NCBI RefSeq assembly: GCF_040744945.1
Contig: NZ_CP160453.1
Span: forward strand, 310,001 to 374,000
Reading direction: 5' to 3'
DNA length: 64,000 bases
Source of the DNA: Saccharothrix sp. HUAS TT1
Lineage (GTDB): Bacteria; Actinomycetota; Actinomycetes; Mycobacteriales; Pseudonocardiaceae
Of the stretch, positions 8,694-16,965 are shown one piece after another (the first letter of the stretch is position 1; every line of letters begins with the position of its first letter). The notes beneath the pieces are model-generated. The model saw nothing but the letters and a program-made list of their open reading frames with translations. It searched no databases and was not told the origin of the DNA. Position numbers and translations under genes: made by a program.

Positions 8694-10301
8694 CTAGCTG
8701 AACGTGGTCAGGAACTGGTCGCGGAAGGCGTCCATCGGGCGCACCGGCGCCTGCGGACCCGGCTTGAGGCCGTCGGTCCAGCCCCAACCGGCGGTGCGGG
8801 CGAGCACGGCGGGGTCGCGGGCGACGAGGGTGATCGGCACGTCCCGCCCCGCGTCCGGACCGGTGACGAACGGCGCGGGCTGGTGGTCGCCGAGGAACAC
8901 CAGCACGAGGTCGTCACCGCCGTAGGTCTCGACGTACGACACCAGGGTGTCCACCGAGTACACGACGGTCCGCGCGTAATCACCGCGCACCAACGCCGGA
9001 TCGCGGCCGAACATGTCCTCCGCAGGCGCCTCGCCCGACGTCATCGAGTGGTAGACCGAGCCGTCGCCGAGCCCGTCCCAGCCGACCGCGACCGGCGCGG
9101 GCGACCACGGCGCGTGGCTGGACAGCAGCGGGATCGCCGCCATCACCGGAGCGTGCCCGGCGGCGCGCTCGAACTGCTGGAACCGGGACAGCGTGAACTC
9201 GTCGGGCGTGGTCGCGTAGCCGAAGCGCGGACCCCGGTAGCCGAGGTCGTCGAACGCGTAGATCCGGTCGTAGTCGAAGAACTCGCCCTCCGGCCACGCC
9301 TTCGTGATGCCCGGCATGACGCCGACCGACCGCCAGCCCGCCCGCCGGAACGCGCCGCCGAGCGTCAGCCGGTCGCCGGCGACGAGCGTGCGGTAGCGCT
9401 GCTGGTTGTCCACCCACAGCCCGGACAGCAGCGTGGCCTGGGCGAGCCAGCTCCCGCCGCCCGCGGTCGGCGAGGTGAGGAACGCGCTGCGCGCCGAGTA
9501 CCCGACCGCGGCCAACCGCCGGGTGCCCGAGTCGAGCGCCGCGCCGACCTCCGCCGCCATGTCCGGGTGCTCCACCGCCGAACGCCCGTAGCTCTCCACG
9601 AACGCCACCACGACGTCCTTGCCCCGCAACGCGGTGAGCATCCCGTCACCCGCCGCGCCGTCGAACGCGTCCACCGCCGCCTCGGCCGCGAACCGCTCCC
9701 GGTCGCGCAGTCCCTCCCCCACCTGGCGCACGCGGTCGGCGACGAACGCCGCCGTGCTGTGCGACGCGATCGGCACGCCCGGCGCGAGGTGCAGACCGGG
9801 CGCGGCGACCGTGATCCAGACGACCGCCAGCACCGCGACCACGCGCGTCACCACGAGCCGGTGCCGCACCGCCACCCCGCTCAACCGCAACGCCGACCGC
9901 GCCATCAGGAACACCACCGCGACCGCGAGCAGCACGGCCAGCACCACTGCCGCGACCGCCGCGAACCGTCCCGCCGTCACGTCCACGTAGTCCACCGCGG
10001 GCATCAGCAACGGCCAGTCGAGCACCAGGTCGAACGGCCGGTACAGCACCGCGTCGAAGCCCATGTCCACGGCCTTCAGCACCAGCAGCAACCCCAGCGC
10101 CGCCCCACCGACCACCGCCGCCACCCGCCGCGCCCGGTCCGGCAGCACGAGCACCAGCACCAGGCCGAGCAGCGCCTCCGCCGGCACGCGCAGGAACGCG
10201 GCCGGCGTCACCTGGTCGGCATCGCTCGGCACGACCAGGGCGAACAGCACGAGCAGCGCCGCCAGGACGGTGACCACGACCCGGCGACCGCGGTGCTCCA
10301 C
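8694..10301 (-). CDS. Membrane sulfatase-family enzyme (LtaS/phosphoglycerol-transferase-like)
   Basis: 535 residues. Four to five membrane helices occupy residues 1-170 (VTVLAALLVLFALVVP, ALLGLVLVLVLP, VAAVVLAVLLAVAVVFLM, VVAVLAVVWITVAAPG), followed by an extracytoplasmic alkaline-phosphatase/sulfatase fold. Key segments are VVVAFVESYGRSA (metal-binding entry strand), the SPTAGGGSWLAQATLLSGLW nucleophile region with Thr, and the conserved GDHQPAPF metal motif near residue 465. Relatives transfer phosphoglycerol or related groups onto cell-envelope polymers. The GTG start follows AAGGGGGAA. It is divergent from the reductase gene at 10376. The substrate is unknown. Confidence 0.8.
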   Translation of the reverse strand: MEHRGRRVVVTVLAALLVLFALVVPSDADQVTPAAFLRVPAEALLGLVLVLVLPDRARRVAAVVGGAALGLLLVLKAVDMGFDAVLYRPFDLVLDWPLLMPAVDYVDVTAGRFAAVAAVVLAVLLAVAVVFLMARSALRLSGVAVRHRLVVTRVVAVLAVVWITVAAPGLHLAPGVPIASHSTAAFVADRVRQVGEGLRDRERFAAEAAVDAFDGAAGDGMLTALRGKDVVVAFVESYGRSAVEHPDMAAEVGAALDSGTRRLAAVGYSARSAFLTSPTAGGGSWLAQATLLSGLWVDNQQRYRTLVAGDRLTLGGAFRRAGWRSVGVMPGITKAWPEGEFFDYDRIYAFDDLGYRGPRFGYATTPDEFTLSRFQQFERAAGHAPVMAAIPLLSSHAPWSPAPVAVGWDGLGDGSVYHSMTSGEAPAEDMFGRDPALVRGDYARTVVYSVDTLVSYVETYGGDDLVLVFLGDHQPAPFVTGPDAGRDVPITLVARDPAVLARTAGWGWTDGLKPGPQAPVRPMDAFRDQFLTTFS

Positions 10302-10375
10302 GACGTTCCCCCTTCTGCTGCTGAGTAGAACGCGCGCGAACCCCTGGGCGGTTCACCCGTCGGTACGGTGGTCGC

Positions 10376-11047
10376 GTGACTCGTCCGTACGTCCTGCTCA
10401 GCGTCGCGGTCAGCGTGGACGGCTACATAGACGACTGCGGCGCGGCCCGGTTCCCCCTGTCCAACGCCGAGGACTTCGACCACGTCGACCGGGTCCGCGC
10501 GGAGTCCGGTGCGATCATGGTCGGCGCGGCGACGATCCGCAGGGACAACCCGCGCCTGCTGGTCAACAGCGCCGAGCGGCGGGCGGCGCGGGTCGCCGCC
10601 GGACGTCCCGAGTACCCGGTGAAGGTCACCGTGACCGGCAGCGGCGACCTGGACCCGGCGCGGGACTTCTGGCACTGCGGCGGCGACAAGCTCGTCTACA
10701 CCGCGGCCACCGGCGCCGGTCGGGCCCGCGCGGCGGTCGGCGACCTGGCGGAGGTCGTGCCCCTCGGCGCGACCGTCGACTTCGGAGCGCTGCTGGACGA
10801 CCTCGGCGCGCGCGGCGTCGACCGGCTCATGGTGGAGGGCGGCGCGTCGGTGCACACCGCGTTCCTGTCCGCCGGGCTGGCCGACGAGATCCGGATGGCC
10901 GTCGCGCCGATGCTGATCGGCCAGGCCGCCGCGCCGCGGTTCGTCAACCCGGCGCGGTTCCCCGGCGGACCGGCGCGGCGCTTCCACCTGGAGGACGTGA
11001 CCAGGCTCGGCGACGTCGCCGTGCTGCGCTACTTCCCCAGGAGCTGA
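10376..11047 (+). CDS. RibD C-terminal-type pyrimidine/dihydrofolate reductase-family protein
   Basis: 223 residues, matching the stand-alone RibD C-terminal (DHFR-like) reductase family: N-terminal strand VLLSVAVSVDGYIDD, NADPH-binding MVGAATIRRDNPRLL, and RLMVEGGASVHTAFL, the signature that contacts the ribosyl-pyrimidine substrate, then GLADEIRMAVAPMLIG. The RibD enzyme reduces the ribosyl-aminopyrimidinone of riboflavin synthesis. Its position a few hundred bases from the creatininase, PTPS-like and GTP cyclohydrolase II genes suggests it could act on the same pyrimidine intermediates, but it may simply be an unrelated reductase. GTG start; its 3' end overlaps the convergent DoxX gene by 19 bp. 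Confidence 0.85.
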   Translation: MTRPYVLLSVAVSVDGYIDDCGAARFPLSNAEDFDHVDRVRAESGAIMVGAATIRRDNPRLLVNSAERRAARVAAGRPEYPVKVTVTGSGDLDPARDFWHCGGDKLVYTAATGAGRARAAVGDLAEVVPLGATVDFGALLDDLGARGVDRLMVEGGASVHTAFLSAGLADEIRMAVAPMLIGQAAAPRFVNPARFPGGPARRFHLEDVTRLGDVAVLRYFPRS

Positions 11048-11421
11048 CGGGCGGTGTCGCGGCGGAACCACGCCACGACGGCCGCCAGGGCCAGCAGGAC
11101 GGCGGGCAGCACCGCGCCGTCCGGGTCGTTCAGGAGGACCAGCTCGGTGGCGACCGCGCCGGCCATGACACCGACCAGCCCCAGCGCGGCGAGCCCGCAC
11201 AACCGGGGCACGAGCAGGCCGAGCGCTCCCGCCAGCTCCAGCACACCCGTGACGTACCGCAGCCACTGCCCGAACCCGATCTTGTCGAACTTGCCGACGA
11301 AGTCGTCGCCCAGCAGCGAGATCCCGCTGTAGACGAAGTACGCGGCCAGCAGCACCTGCAACGCCCACAGGGCGAGGTTGCCGGTGTTGCGGACCGAGGT
11401 CACCCGGGCCGTGTCAGACAT
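11029..11421 (-). CDS. DoxX-family membrane protein
   Basis: 130 residues with four membrane segments (LALWALQVLLAAYFVYSGI; YVTGVLELAGALGLL; LAALGLVGVMAGAVATELVL; VLPAVLLALAAVVAWF), the standard DoxX topology. The start ATG at 11421 overlaps the stop of the CDP-alcohol phosphotransferase gene (ATGTCTGA), so it is translationally coupled to that gene; a longer frame starting at 11652 would simply shadow it. DoxX proteins are linked to thiol/redox or quinone chemistry, but the role here is unknown. Confidence 0.85.
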   Translation of the reverse strand: MSDTARVTSVRNTGNLALWALQVLLAAYFVYSGISLLGDDFVGKFDKIGFGQWLRYVTGVLELAGALGLLVPRLCGLAALGLVGVMAGAVATELVLLNDPDGAVLPAVLLALAAVVAWFRRDTARQLLGK

Positions 11422-12151
11422 TCTCGACTCCTTCCACCGAAATCGCGGCACCGCGCCACAAGCGCACGATGTCACGGCCGAACGACCAGACGAGCGAGGC
11501 CAGCGCCAAGCCGACGACGACCTCGGAGTGCGGCACGAGCCCCGACGCGGCGACGACGAGCGCGATGCCCTGCACGGCCGCCACCACCTTGCGCGCGTAA
11601 CTCGGCGGCAGCGCACCACGCAGCCGGGGCAGGCCCCAGGACGCCGCGACAAACGCGTACCGCAGCGCGCCCATCACCAGCACCCACGGCCCGAACGCCA
11701 GCGCGACGTGCACGCTGAGCACCAGGATCAGGAACGCGTCGACCTCCATGTCGAACCGCGCGCCCAGCGGTGACGCGGTGCCGGTGCGGCGGGCGACCCG
11801 GCCGTCCACGAAGTCCAGGGCCAGCGCGACGGCCGCCAGCACGACGATGAGCGCCGTCGTCCGACCGCCGTCGGCCACCAGCGCCGTGACACCACCGACC
11901 AGCAGGCCCCTGGCCAGCGTGACGCGGTCGGCGGGTCCCAGCACGTGCCGCGACCGCTGCACCGCGCCGCTGAGCAGCGCCTGGTTGGCGACCGCGAAGG
12001 CGGCGCCCGCCAGCCAGCCGAGCGCGCCCAGGCCGACGGTGCTCTCCAACACCCCGAGCAGCACCACCTGGCCGCCGGCCCACGCGGCGGGCTCCGCGCG
12101 GGACCGCCACTGCGCCGCGGACGGTGTCGAGCTGTGCTGGAGTGTGGTCAT
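11414..12151 (-). CDS. CDP-alcohol phosphatidyltransferase family membrane enzyme
   Basis: 245 residues from the ATG at 12151, which has GAGGGG just upstream. The complete family signature D-x2-DG-x2-AR-x8-G-x3-D-x3-D is present (DFVDGRVARR...GARFDMEVDA), including the Asp residues that bind the metal and CDP-alcohol. About six membrane helices surround it. The family displaces CMP from a CDP-alcohol to make a phosphodiester with an alcohol such as inositol, glycerol phosphate or a polyol. Gene order (divergent from the dehydrogenase by 33 bp, coupled to DoxX) ties it to the GTP cyclohydrolase II cluster, suggesting attachment of a phospho-alcohol to the product. The substrate is not known. 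Confidence 0.85.
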   Translation of the reverse strand: MTTLQHSSTPSAAQWRSRAEPAAWAGGQVVLLGVLESTVGLGALGWLAGAAFAVANQALLSGAVQRSRHVLGPADRVTLARGLLVGGVTALVADGGRTTALIVVLAAVALALDFVDGRVARRTGTASPLGARFDMEVDAFLILVLSVHVALAFGPWVLVMGALRYAFVAASWGLPRLRGALPPSYARKVVAAVQGIALVVAASGLVPHSEVVVGLALASLVWSFGRDIVRLWRGAAISVEGVENV

Positions 12152-12184
12152 CGTGCCCCTCGTGCCGAATCGGAGGTTTGACAA

Positions 12185-13150
12185 GTGACACGCACCGCGA
12201 GGGCCCTTTGGTTCACCTCAGCCGGGAGAAGTGCGATCCGACCCGTCGAGCTGCCCGAGCCCGGACCCGGTGACGTGCTGGTCCGGACCCTGTTCTCGGG
12301 CATCAGCCGCGGCACGGAGAGCCTGGTCCTGCGCGGTGGTGTGCCGGAGAGCCAGCACGACCTGATGCGGGCGCCGTTCCAGGAGGGCGACTTCCCGTGG
12401 CCGGTCAAGTACGGCTACCTGAACGTCGGCGTGGTGGAGCGCGGTCCGCTGCTCGGCCGCGCGGTGTTCTGCCTCTATCCACACCAGACGCACTACGTGG
12501 TCCCGGCCGACGCCGTGACGCCCGTGCCCGACTCGGTGCCCGCGGCCCGGGCCGTGCTCGCCGGGACGGTGGAGACGGCGGTCAACGCCCTGTGGGACGC
12601 CAAGCCGATGGTCGGCGACCGGATCGCGGTCATCGGCGGCGGGATGGTCGGGTGCGCCGTGGCCGCCCTGCTGGCCCGGTTCCCCGGCGTGCGGCTGCAA
12701 CTGGTCGACGCCGACCCGGAACGCGCGTCGGTGGCCGCCGCGCTCGGCGTCGACTTCGCGCTGCCGGACGACGCCGTGGGCGGCTGCGACCTCGTGGTGC
12801 ACGCGAGCGCGAGCGAGGCGGGGCTGGCCGGGTCGCTGGCGCTGCTCGCGCCGGAGGGGCAGGTGCTGGAGCTGAGCTGGTACGGCGACCGGCGGGTCTC
12901 GGTGCCGCTGGGCGAGTTCTTCCACTCCCGCCGGCTGCGGGTGCGCGGCAGCCAGGTGGGCGTGGTCGCGCGGCCGGACCGCACCTACTCCGAGCGGATG
13001 GCGCTGGCGCTGGACCTGCTCGCCGACCCCGTGTTCGACGCGCTGATCACCGGGGAGAGCCGGTTCGACGACCTGCCGTCGGTGCTGGCGGGGCAGCTGC
13101 CGCCGCTGTGCCACCGCGTTGACTACGGTGCCGGGCATGTACCTGCCTGA
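12185..13150 (+). CDS. Zinc-type medium-chain dehydrogenase-like oxidoreductase
   Basis: 321 residues. The N-terminal GroES-like part includes [18 protein letters not shown] and the C-terminal Rossmann part has the dinucleotide motif [16 protein letters not shown] (about residues 155-170) and an acidic strand end (LVDADPER). The catalytic zinc Cys/His set of classical alcohol dehydrogenases is not evident near residue 40 (GISRGTE in place of the Cys), which is common in the BchC/sorbitol-like subgroup acting on complex substrates. GTG start with GGAGG 8 bp upstream. It overlaps the creatininase-family gene by 14 bp, so the two form a coupled pair divergent from the CDP-alcohol/DoxX pair. Confidence 0.85.
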   Translation: MTRTARALWFTSAGRSAIRPVELPEPGPGDVLVRTLFSGISRGTESLVLRGGVPESQHDLMRAPFQEGDFPWPVKYGYLNVGVVERGPLLGRAVFCLYPHQTHYVVPADAVTPVPDSVPAARAVLAGTVETAVNALWDAKPMVGDRIAVIGGGMVGCAVAALLARFPGVRLQLVDADPERASVAAALGVDFALPDDAVGGCDLVVHASASEAGLAGSLALLAPEGQVLELSWYGDRRVSVPLGEFFHSRRLRVRGSQVGVVARPDRTYSERMALALDLLADPVFDALITGESRFDDLPSVLAGQLPPLCHRVDYGAGHVPA

Positions 13151-13826
13151 CACCACCGAAGACGTGCGCGAGCGCGCGGCGACCGTGGCGGTGCTGCCGG
13201 TCGGCAGCCACGAGCAGCACGGCCCGCACCTGCCGCTGGCCACCGACACGGTCGTCGCCTGCACGATCGCCGGGGCGATCGCCCGCGCCCACCCGGTGCA
13301 GCTGCTGCCGCCGATCGCGATCTCGTGCTCGCACGAGCACGCGGCCTGGCCGGGCACGGTCAGCATCTCGGCGCGGACGCTGCACTCGGTGGTGCTGGAC
13401 GTCGCCGACTCGCTGCGCCGGTCCGGCGTGCCGAACCTGGTGCTGGTCAGCGGGCACGGCGGCAACTACGTGCTGTCGAACGTGGTGCAGGAGTCGGAGG
13501 GGATGGCGTTGTTCCCCGGCAGCGGCGACTGGGCCGCCGCGCGGACCGCCGCCGGGCTGGGGACGACGTCCCGCGGCGACATGCACGCGGGCGAGCTGGA
13601 GACGTCGATCCTCCTGCACGCCCACCCCGAGCTGGTGCGGGACGGCTACGAGACCGGCGACCACCTGGCCGACGACCGGCCGCACCTGCTCACGCTCGGG
13701 CTCGCGCCGTACACGTCGACGGGGGTGGTCGGGCGGCCGTCGCTGGCGTCAGCCGACAAGGGCCGGGACGTGATCGCGGCGCTGGTCGAGGCGTTCGGGC
13801 CGTACCTGGCGGTGCTGCGGTCGTAG
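13137..13826 (+). CDS. Creatininase-family amidohydrolase, candidate FAPy deformylase
   Basis: 229 residues. The metal site is clear: [19 protein letters not shown] (Glu26, His28, Asp37), SGHGGN (about 110-115) and [11 protein letters not shown] (about 143-153). The family includes creatininase, the mycofactocin peptidase MftE and the archaeal ArfB, which removes the formyl group from the formylamino-pyrimidine (FAPy) made from GTP. The GTP cyclohydrolase II homologue ~3 kb away makes a FAPy-deformylase role attractive; no mycofactocin precursor, radical-SAM or dehydrogenase genes are seen. The ATG at 13137 is chosen over an upstream in-frame TTG (13119). The tail overlaps the convergent flippase-like gene by 78 bp. 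Confidence 0.85.
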   Translation: MYLPDTTEDVRERAATVAVLPVGSHEQHGPHLPLATDTVVACTIAGAIARAHPVQLLPPIAISCSHEHAAWPGTVSISARTLHSVVLDVADSLRRSGVPNLVLVSGHGGNYVLSNVVQESEGMALFPGSGDWAAARTAAGLGTTSRGDMHAGELETSILLHAHPELVRDGYETGDHLADDRPHLLTLGLAPYTSTGVVGRPSLASADKGRDVIAALVEAFGPYLAVLRS

Positions 13827-14666
13827 CGCGAGGACGCCGGGCAGGCTGCTGATCAGCGCCAGCACGCCGTAGACGACGCCGGTGGTGAGCCCTTGGGCGG
13901 CGCCGAGCCCGGCCGCGCCGAACGCCACCGCCAGGAAAGCCTCCCGCGGCCCGAAGCCGCCGACGTTCAGCGGGACGGCCATCACCAGCAGCGCGAGGAG
14001 CAGCAGCGGGACGAGCCGGGCGGTCGGCGCGGTCACGCCGGCGGCCCTCGCGGCGACCAGGAACAGGGCGACGTGCCCGGCCAGCGCCACCACCGACAGC
14101 AGCACCACCCTCGGCAGGACCCGGTGGTGCAGCAGGCCGGCGCGGGCGTCGGCCCACGTCGTCCGCAGGACCCGGCGGACCCTCGGCGAGAGGCAGGCGA
14201 CCGGGAGCGCCAAGGCGACGAGCAGCACCGGCGACCCGGGGACGTCGAGCGGCACGGGCTGGGTGAGCAGCACCGCGGCGACCAGCACGACCTGGCCCGC
14301 GGCCCGCTCGAACACCACCGCCCGCACACCGCGCCCGAGGTCGCCGGCCTGCCGACCGTGGCTCACCGCCCGGTGGACGTCACCGAGGACGCCCGCGGGC
14401 AGCACGGCGTTGAGCAGCAGGCCGCGGTAGTAGTCGGAGACAGCGGCGCCCAGGGTGAGCGGCAGCCCGAGGCGGCGGGCGATGACGCACCACCGCCAGG
14501 CGCTCGCCGCGGTGGTCAGCAGGCCGATGCCCAGGGCGGCGGCGACCGACCAGCCGGTCACCGAACGGAGACCGGCCACGAACGCGTCCGCGCCCAGGCG
14601 AACGGCCAGCGCCACCAGAATGCCGACCGCGCCCAGCAACCGCAGCCAGGGCCACACGCGGGTCAC
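13749..14666 (-). CDS. Lysylphosphatidylglycerol-synthase-TM/flippase-like membrane protein
   Basis: 305 residues with about eight membrane helices and no C-terminal transferase domain. The family motifs are SDYYRGLLLNAVLPAGVLGD (residues about 78-97) and NVGGFGPREAF (about 233-243). This UPF0104/MprF-N-like family includes lipid flippases and export proteins. GTG start with GGAGGT at 7-bp spacing. It is the last gene of the four-gene run PTPS-like / glycosyltransferase / methyltransferase / this gene (19-bp gap after the methyltransferase), suggesting export of a glycosylated product. The last ~26 codons overlap the end of the convergent creatininase-family gene. Confidence 0.8.
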   Translation of the reverse strand: MTRVWPWLRLLGAVGILVALAVRLGADAFVAGLRSVTGWSVAAALGIGLLTTAASAWRWCVIARRLGLPLTLGAAVSDYYRGLLLNAVLPAGVLGDVHRAVSHGRQAGDLGRGVRAVVFERAAGQVVLVAAVLLTQPVPLDVPGSPVLLVALALPVACLSPRVRRVLRTTWADARAGLLHHRVLPRVVLLSVVALAGHVALFLVAARAAGVTAPTARLVPLLLLALLVMAVPLNVGGFGPREAFLAVAFGAAGLGAAQGLTTGVVYGVLALISSLPGVLALRPQHRQVRPERLDQRRDHVPALVG

Positions 14667-14685
14667 CGGGAGACCTCCGGCCGCT

Positions 14686-15465
14686 TCACCGCGGCACCGC
14701 CAGCAGGTCCGTGTGGTGCACCACGACCCGCGGCCCGCCGTCCAGCTTGCGCCGCAGGTAACCGGGCGCCTCGCCGGCCAACCGGGGCTCCTGCTCGACG
14801 GCCGCAGCCACCCACCCGCGCAGCCACTCGCCCGCCAGCGCCGCCTGGTCCGGGCCCAGCCGCCACGGGCTCGGGCTGGTCGTCACCGCCGCGCCCCGCC
14901 GTTCGAACGCCGCCACCGCGACCTGCGCCGCGTCCGGCCCGAGCAGCCGCCGACCGCCCACCACCCGCCGCTGGTGCGCGTTGAACGCGGCCTCGAACTC
15001 GGCGTCCACCGGCTCGGCCGGGTCGAACTCGACCCGCCCCGCCACCGACAGCGTGAGCAGCGCCGGACAACCCGCCCCGACGCACGCGGCGGCCAGCCCG
15101 TCCACCTCGTCCGCGGTCAGCAGGTCGAGCAGCGCGGACGCCGTGACCAGCGACGTCCCGGCCAGGTCGGCGGCGGTCAGCCCGGTCAGGTCGCCCTCCC
15201 GGGTCTCGATCGCGACCCCGGTCATGGTCGCCGCCGCGATGCTGAGCAGCCGGGGGTCGCGGTCGTGCAGCACCCAGCGCTGCCGTCCGCCCAACCGCCC
15301 GGAGAGCCACCGACCCATCGATCCCGTCCCACACCCGAGATCACGCACGACGAGGGGTGTCCGGTTCAGATCGATCTCGTCGAGCCGGTCCACCAGGTCG
15401 AGCGCGCGGGCCTCCGCGTCGGCCTTCTCGCGCAGTGACAGCCATTCCGGTGCGAAGGTGCTCAT
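14686..15465 (-). CDS. Class I SAM-dependent methyltransferase
   Basis: 259 residues. Motif I VVRDLGCGTGSMGRWL (about 39-54) binds SAM; the acidic residue ending the second strand is in VLHDRDPR, and the motif around GDLTGL precedes a hydrophobic strand with SALLDLL. It overlaps the glycosyltransferase stop by four bases (ATGA), typical of coupled operon genes. It probably methylates the product or an intermediate of the cluster. The target atom is not predictable. Confidence 0.85.
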   Translation of the reverse strand: MSTFAPEWLSLREKADAEARALDLVDRLDEIDLNRTPLVVRDLGCGTGSMGRWLSGRLGGRQRWVLHDRDPRLLSIAAATMTGVAIETREGDLTGLTAADLAGTSLVTASALLDLLTADEVDGLAAACVGAGCPALLTLSVAGRVEFDPAEPVDAEFEAAFNAHQRRVVGGRRLLGPDAAQVAVAAFERRGAAVTTSPSPWRLGPDQAALAGEWLRGWVAAAVEQEPRLAGEAPGYLRRKLDGGPRVVVHHTDLLAVPR

Positions 15466-16481
15466 GGCCGAAGACTAGCCAGCGCCGCCGCCGTTTCGTC
15501 CCAAGTGGACAGTTCACGGCGACGGGACAGCGCGCGCCCGCGCAGGTCGCGCCGCCACCCGTCGTCGGTCAGCCACCGCCGCAGCGCCCGCGCGAACGCC
15601 GGCACGTCACCGGCGGGCAGCAGCAGCCCGCCGCCGCCGAGCGCGTCCGGCGCCGAACTCGCGATCACCGGCACGCCGCGCGCCAACGCCTCGGTCACGA
15701 CCATGCCGTAGGTCTCGGCCCGCGACGCCAGCACGAACAGGTCGGCGGTCGCGTACGCGCGGTCCAGCGCCGCACCCGTCAGGGGCCCGACCAGCTCGAT
15801 CCGGTCACGCAACCCACTGCGGTCGACCAACTCCTCCACCTGCGTCCGCGCCGGTGTTCGCACCGGGCCGACGAACGCGCACGTCCACGGCAGGTCGGCG
15901 ACCTCGGCCAACGCCGCCAGCAGCACGTCGTGCCCCTTGCGCGGCGTCACCGAGGCGACGCACAGCAACCGGGACGCGCCGTCCGTGCCGGTGGCGAGCG
16001 GCGCCGGGTCGACGCCGGGCACGACGACGCGCACCTCCGGCAACCCGTGGCGGTCGGCCAGCTCCCGCGCCGCCCGCGGGCTCGTCGCCACGACCGCGCG
16101 CGCGGCGCGCAGGCACTCCCGCTCGGCGGCGTCCAGCCGGGCCGCGACGGCGGGCGGCAGGCCGGTCTCGTCGGCCAGCGGCAGGTGCACCAGCACGACC
16201 AGCCGCAGCCGACCGGCGTGCGGCACGACGACCTCGGGCACACCGCACGCCACCAGCCCGTCCAGCAGCACGACCGCGTCGTCGCCGATCCCCGCCAACG
16301 CCCGGCCCAGCTCCGCGCGGGCGCGCTCGTCCGGCCGCGGCCAGTCGCCGGGGACCACGACCTCGCGCACCGGCACGCCCGCCGAGCGCAGGCCGTCGAC
16401 CACCCTGCGGTCGTAGACGTTGCCGCCGCTCGGCGACGCCGGGTCGTCCACCCCGCCGGGCAGGACGAAGTGGAGGGTCAC
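15462..16481 (-). CDS. GT4-family glycosyltransferase
   Basis: 339 residues, GT-B fold. N-terminal [19 protein letters not shown] is a donor-site glycine loop; the C-terminal half has [20 protein letters not shown] (conserved RKG region, about residues 188-207), the EX7E-like [20 protein letters not shown] (about 268-287) and [10 protein letters not shown]. The GTG start overlaps the PTPS-like stop codon (GTGA), so the four genes from 16876 down to 13749 form one coupled operon. It is expected to transfer a nucleotide-activated sugar in the cytosol; donor and acceptor are unknown, though a pterin- or pyrimidine-derived acceptor is inferred from the neighbours. Confidence 0.87.
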   Translation of the reverse strand: MTLHFVLPGGVDDPASPSGGNVYDRRVVDGLRSAGVPVREVVVPGDWPRPDERARAELGRALAGIGDDAVVLLDGLVACGVPEVVVPHAGRLRLVVLVHLPLADETGLPPAVAARLDAAERECLRAARAVVATSPRAARELADRHGLPEVRVVVPGVDPAPLATGTDGASRLLCVASVTPRKGHDVLLAALAEVADLPWTCAFVGPVRTPARTQVEELVDRSGLRDRIELVGPLTGAALDRAYATADLFVLASRAETYGMVVTEALARGVPVIASSAPDALGGGGLLLPAGDVPAFARALRRWLTDDGWRRDLRGRALSRRRELSTWDETAAALASLRP

Positions 16482-16876
16482 AACGCGCGTTCGTAGCTCG
16501 CCCACGCCACGTGCGACTCGTGCAGCGTGACCTCGATGCCCGCCAACCCCCGCGCGCCTTCGCCCAAGGCGCCCGCGTGCACGTCGTCCGCGAGCCGGTC
16601 GGCGATGTGCTTGGCCAGGAACTCGGTCGACGTGTTGACCCCGGCGAACGCGGGCTCGTCGTCCAGGTTGCGGTAGTTCAGGTCGCCGAGGACGGCGCGC
16701 AGCCGCTCGGTCGCCAGTCCGATGTCGACCACGATGTTGTCGGCGTCCAGACCGTCCCGCTTGAACCGGGCGTCCACCACGAACGTCGCGCCGTGCAGGC
16801 GTTGCGCCGGGCCGAAGACCTCGCCGCGGAAGCTGTGGGCGACCATCACGTGGTCGCGAACGGTGATGCTGAACAG
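16478..16876 (-). CDS. Atypical 6-pyruvoyl-tetrahydropterin synthase/QueD-family protein
   Basis: 132 residues if translation starts at the CTG at 16876, five bases after a GGAGG; a stop lies in frame at 16901-16903, and the nearest ATG/GTG (16846/16849) has no ribosome site and would remove the first beta-strand (FSITVRDH). Family features: VMVAHSF (first zinc His, residue 14), [10 protein letters not shown] (second zinc His, residue 28), VVDIG, and the catalytic His/Glu region near the end ([14 protein letters not shown]). Two residues of classical PTPS/QueD are missing: the third zinc ligand of HGH is Ala30, and the catalytic Cys just before RLHG is absent (PAQRLHG). Heads the operon with the glycosyltransferase and is divergent from GTP cyclohydrolase II, whose product it may process. 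Confidence 0.8.
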   Translation of the reverse strand: MFSITVRDHVMVAHSFRGEVFGPAQRLHGATFVVDARFKRDGLDADNIVVDIGLATERLRAVLGDLNYRNLDDEPAFAGVNTSTEFLAKHIADRLADDVHAGALGEGARGLAGIEVTLHESHVAWASYERAL

Positions 16877-16965
16877 GGTGACCTCCGCCGAGTGCGCGAG
16901 TTACCGTGCAGGTCCGGCCGAGCGTAGTGAACTCCCGACCGGGTGTCGCGTGACGAGGGGGCAGG

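Noticed and set aside
13137..13826. Mycofactocin peptidase MftE
   Set aside because: No precursor peptide, radical-SAM or other mycofactocin genes nearby; the GTP cyclohydrolase II context fits better.
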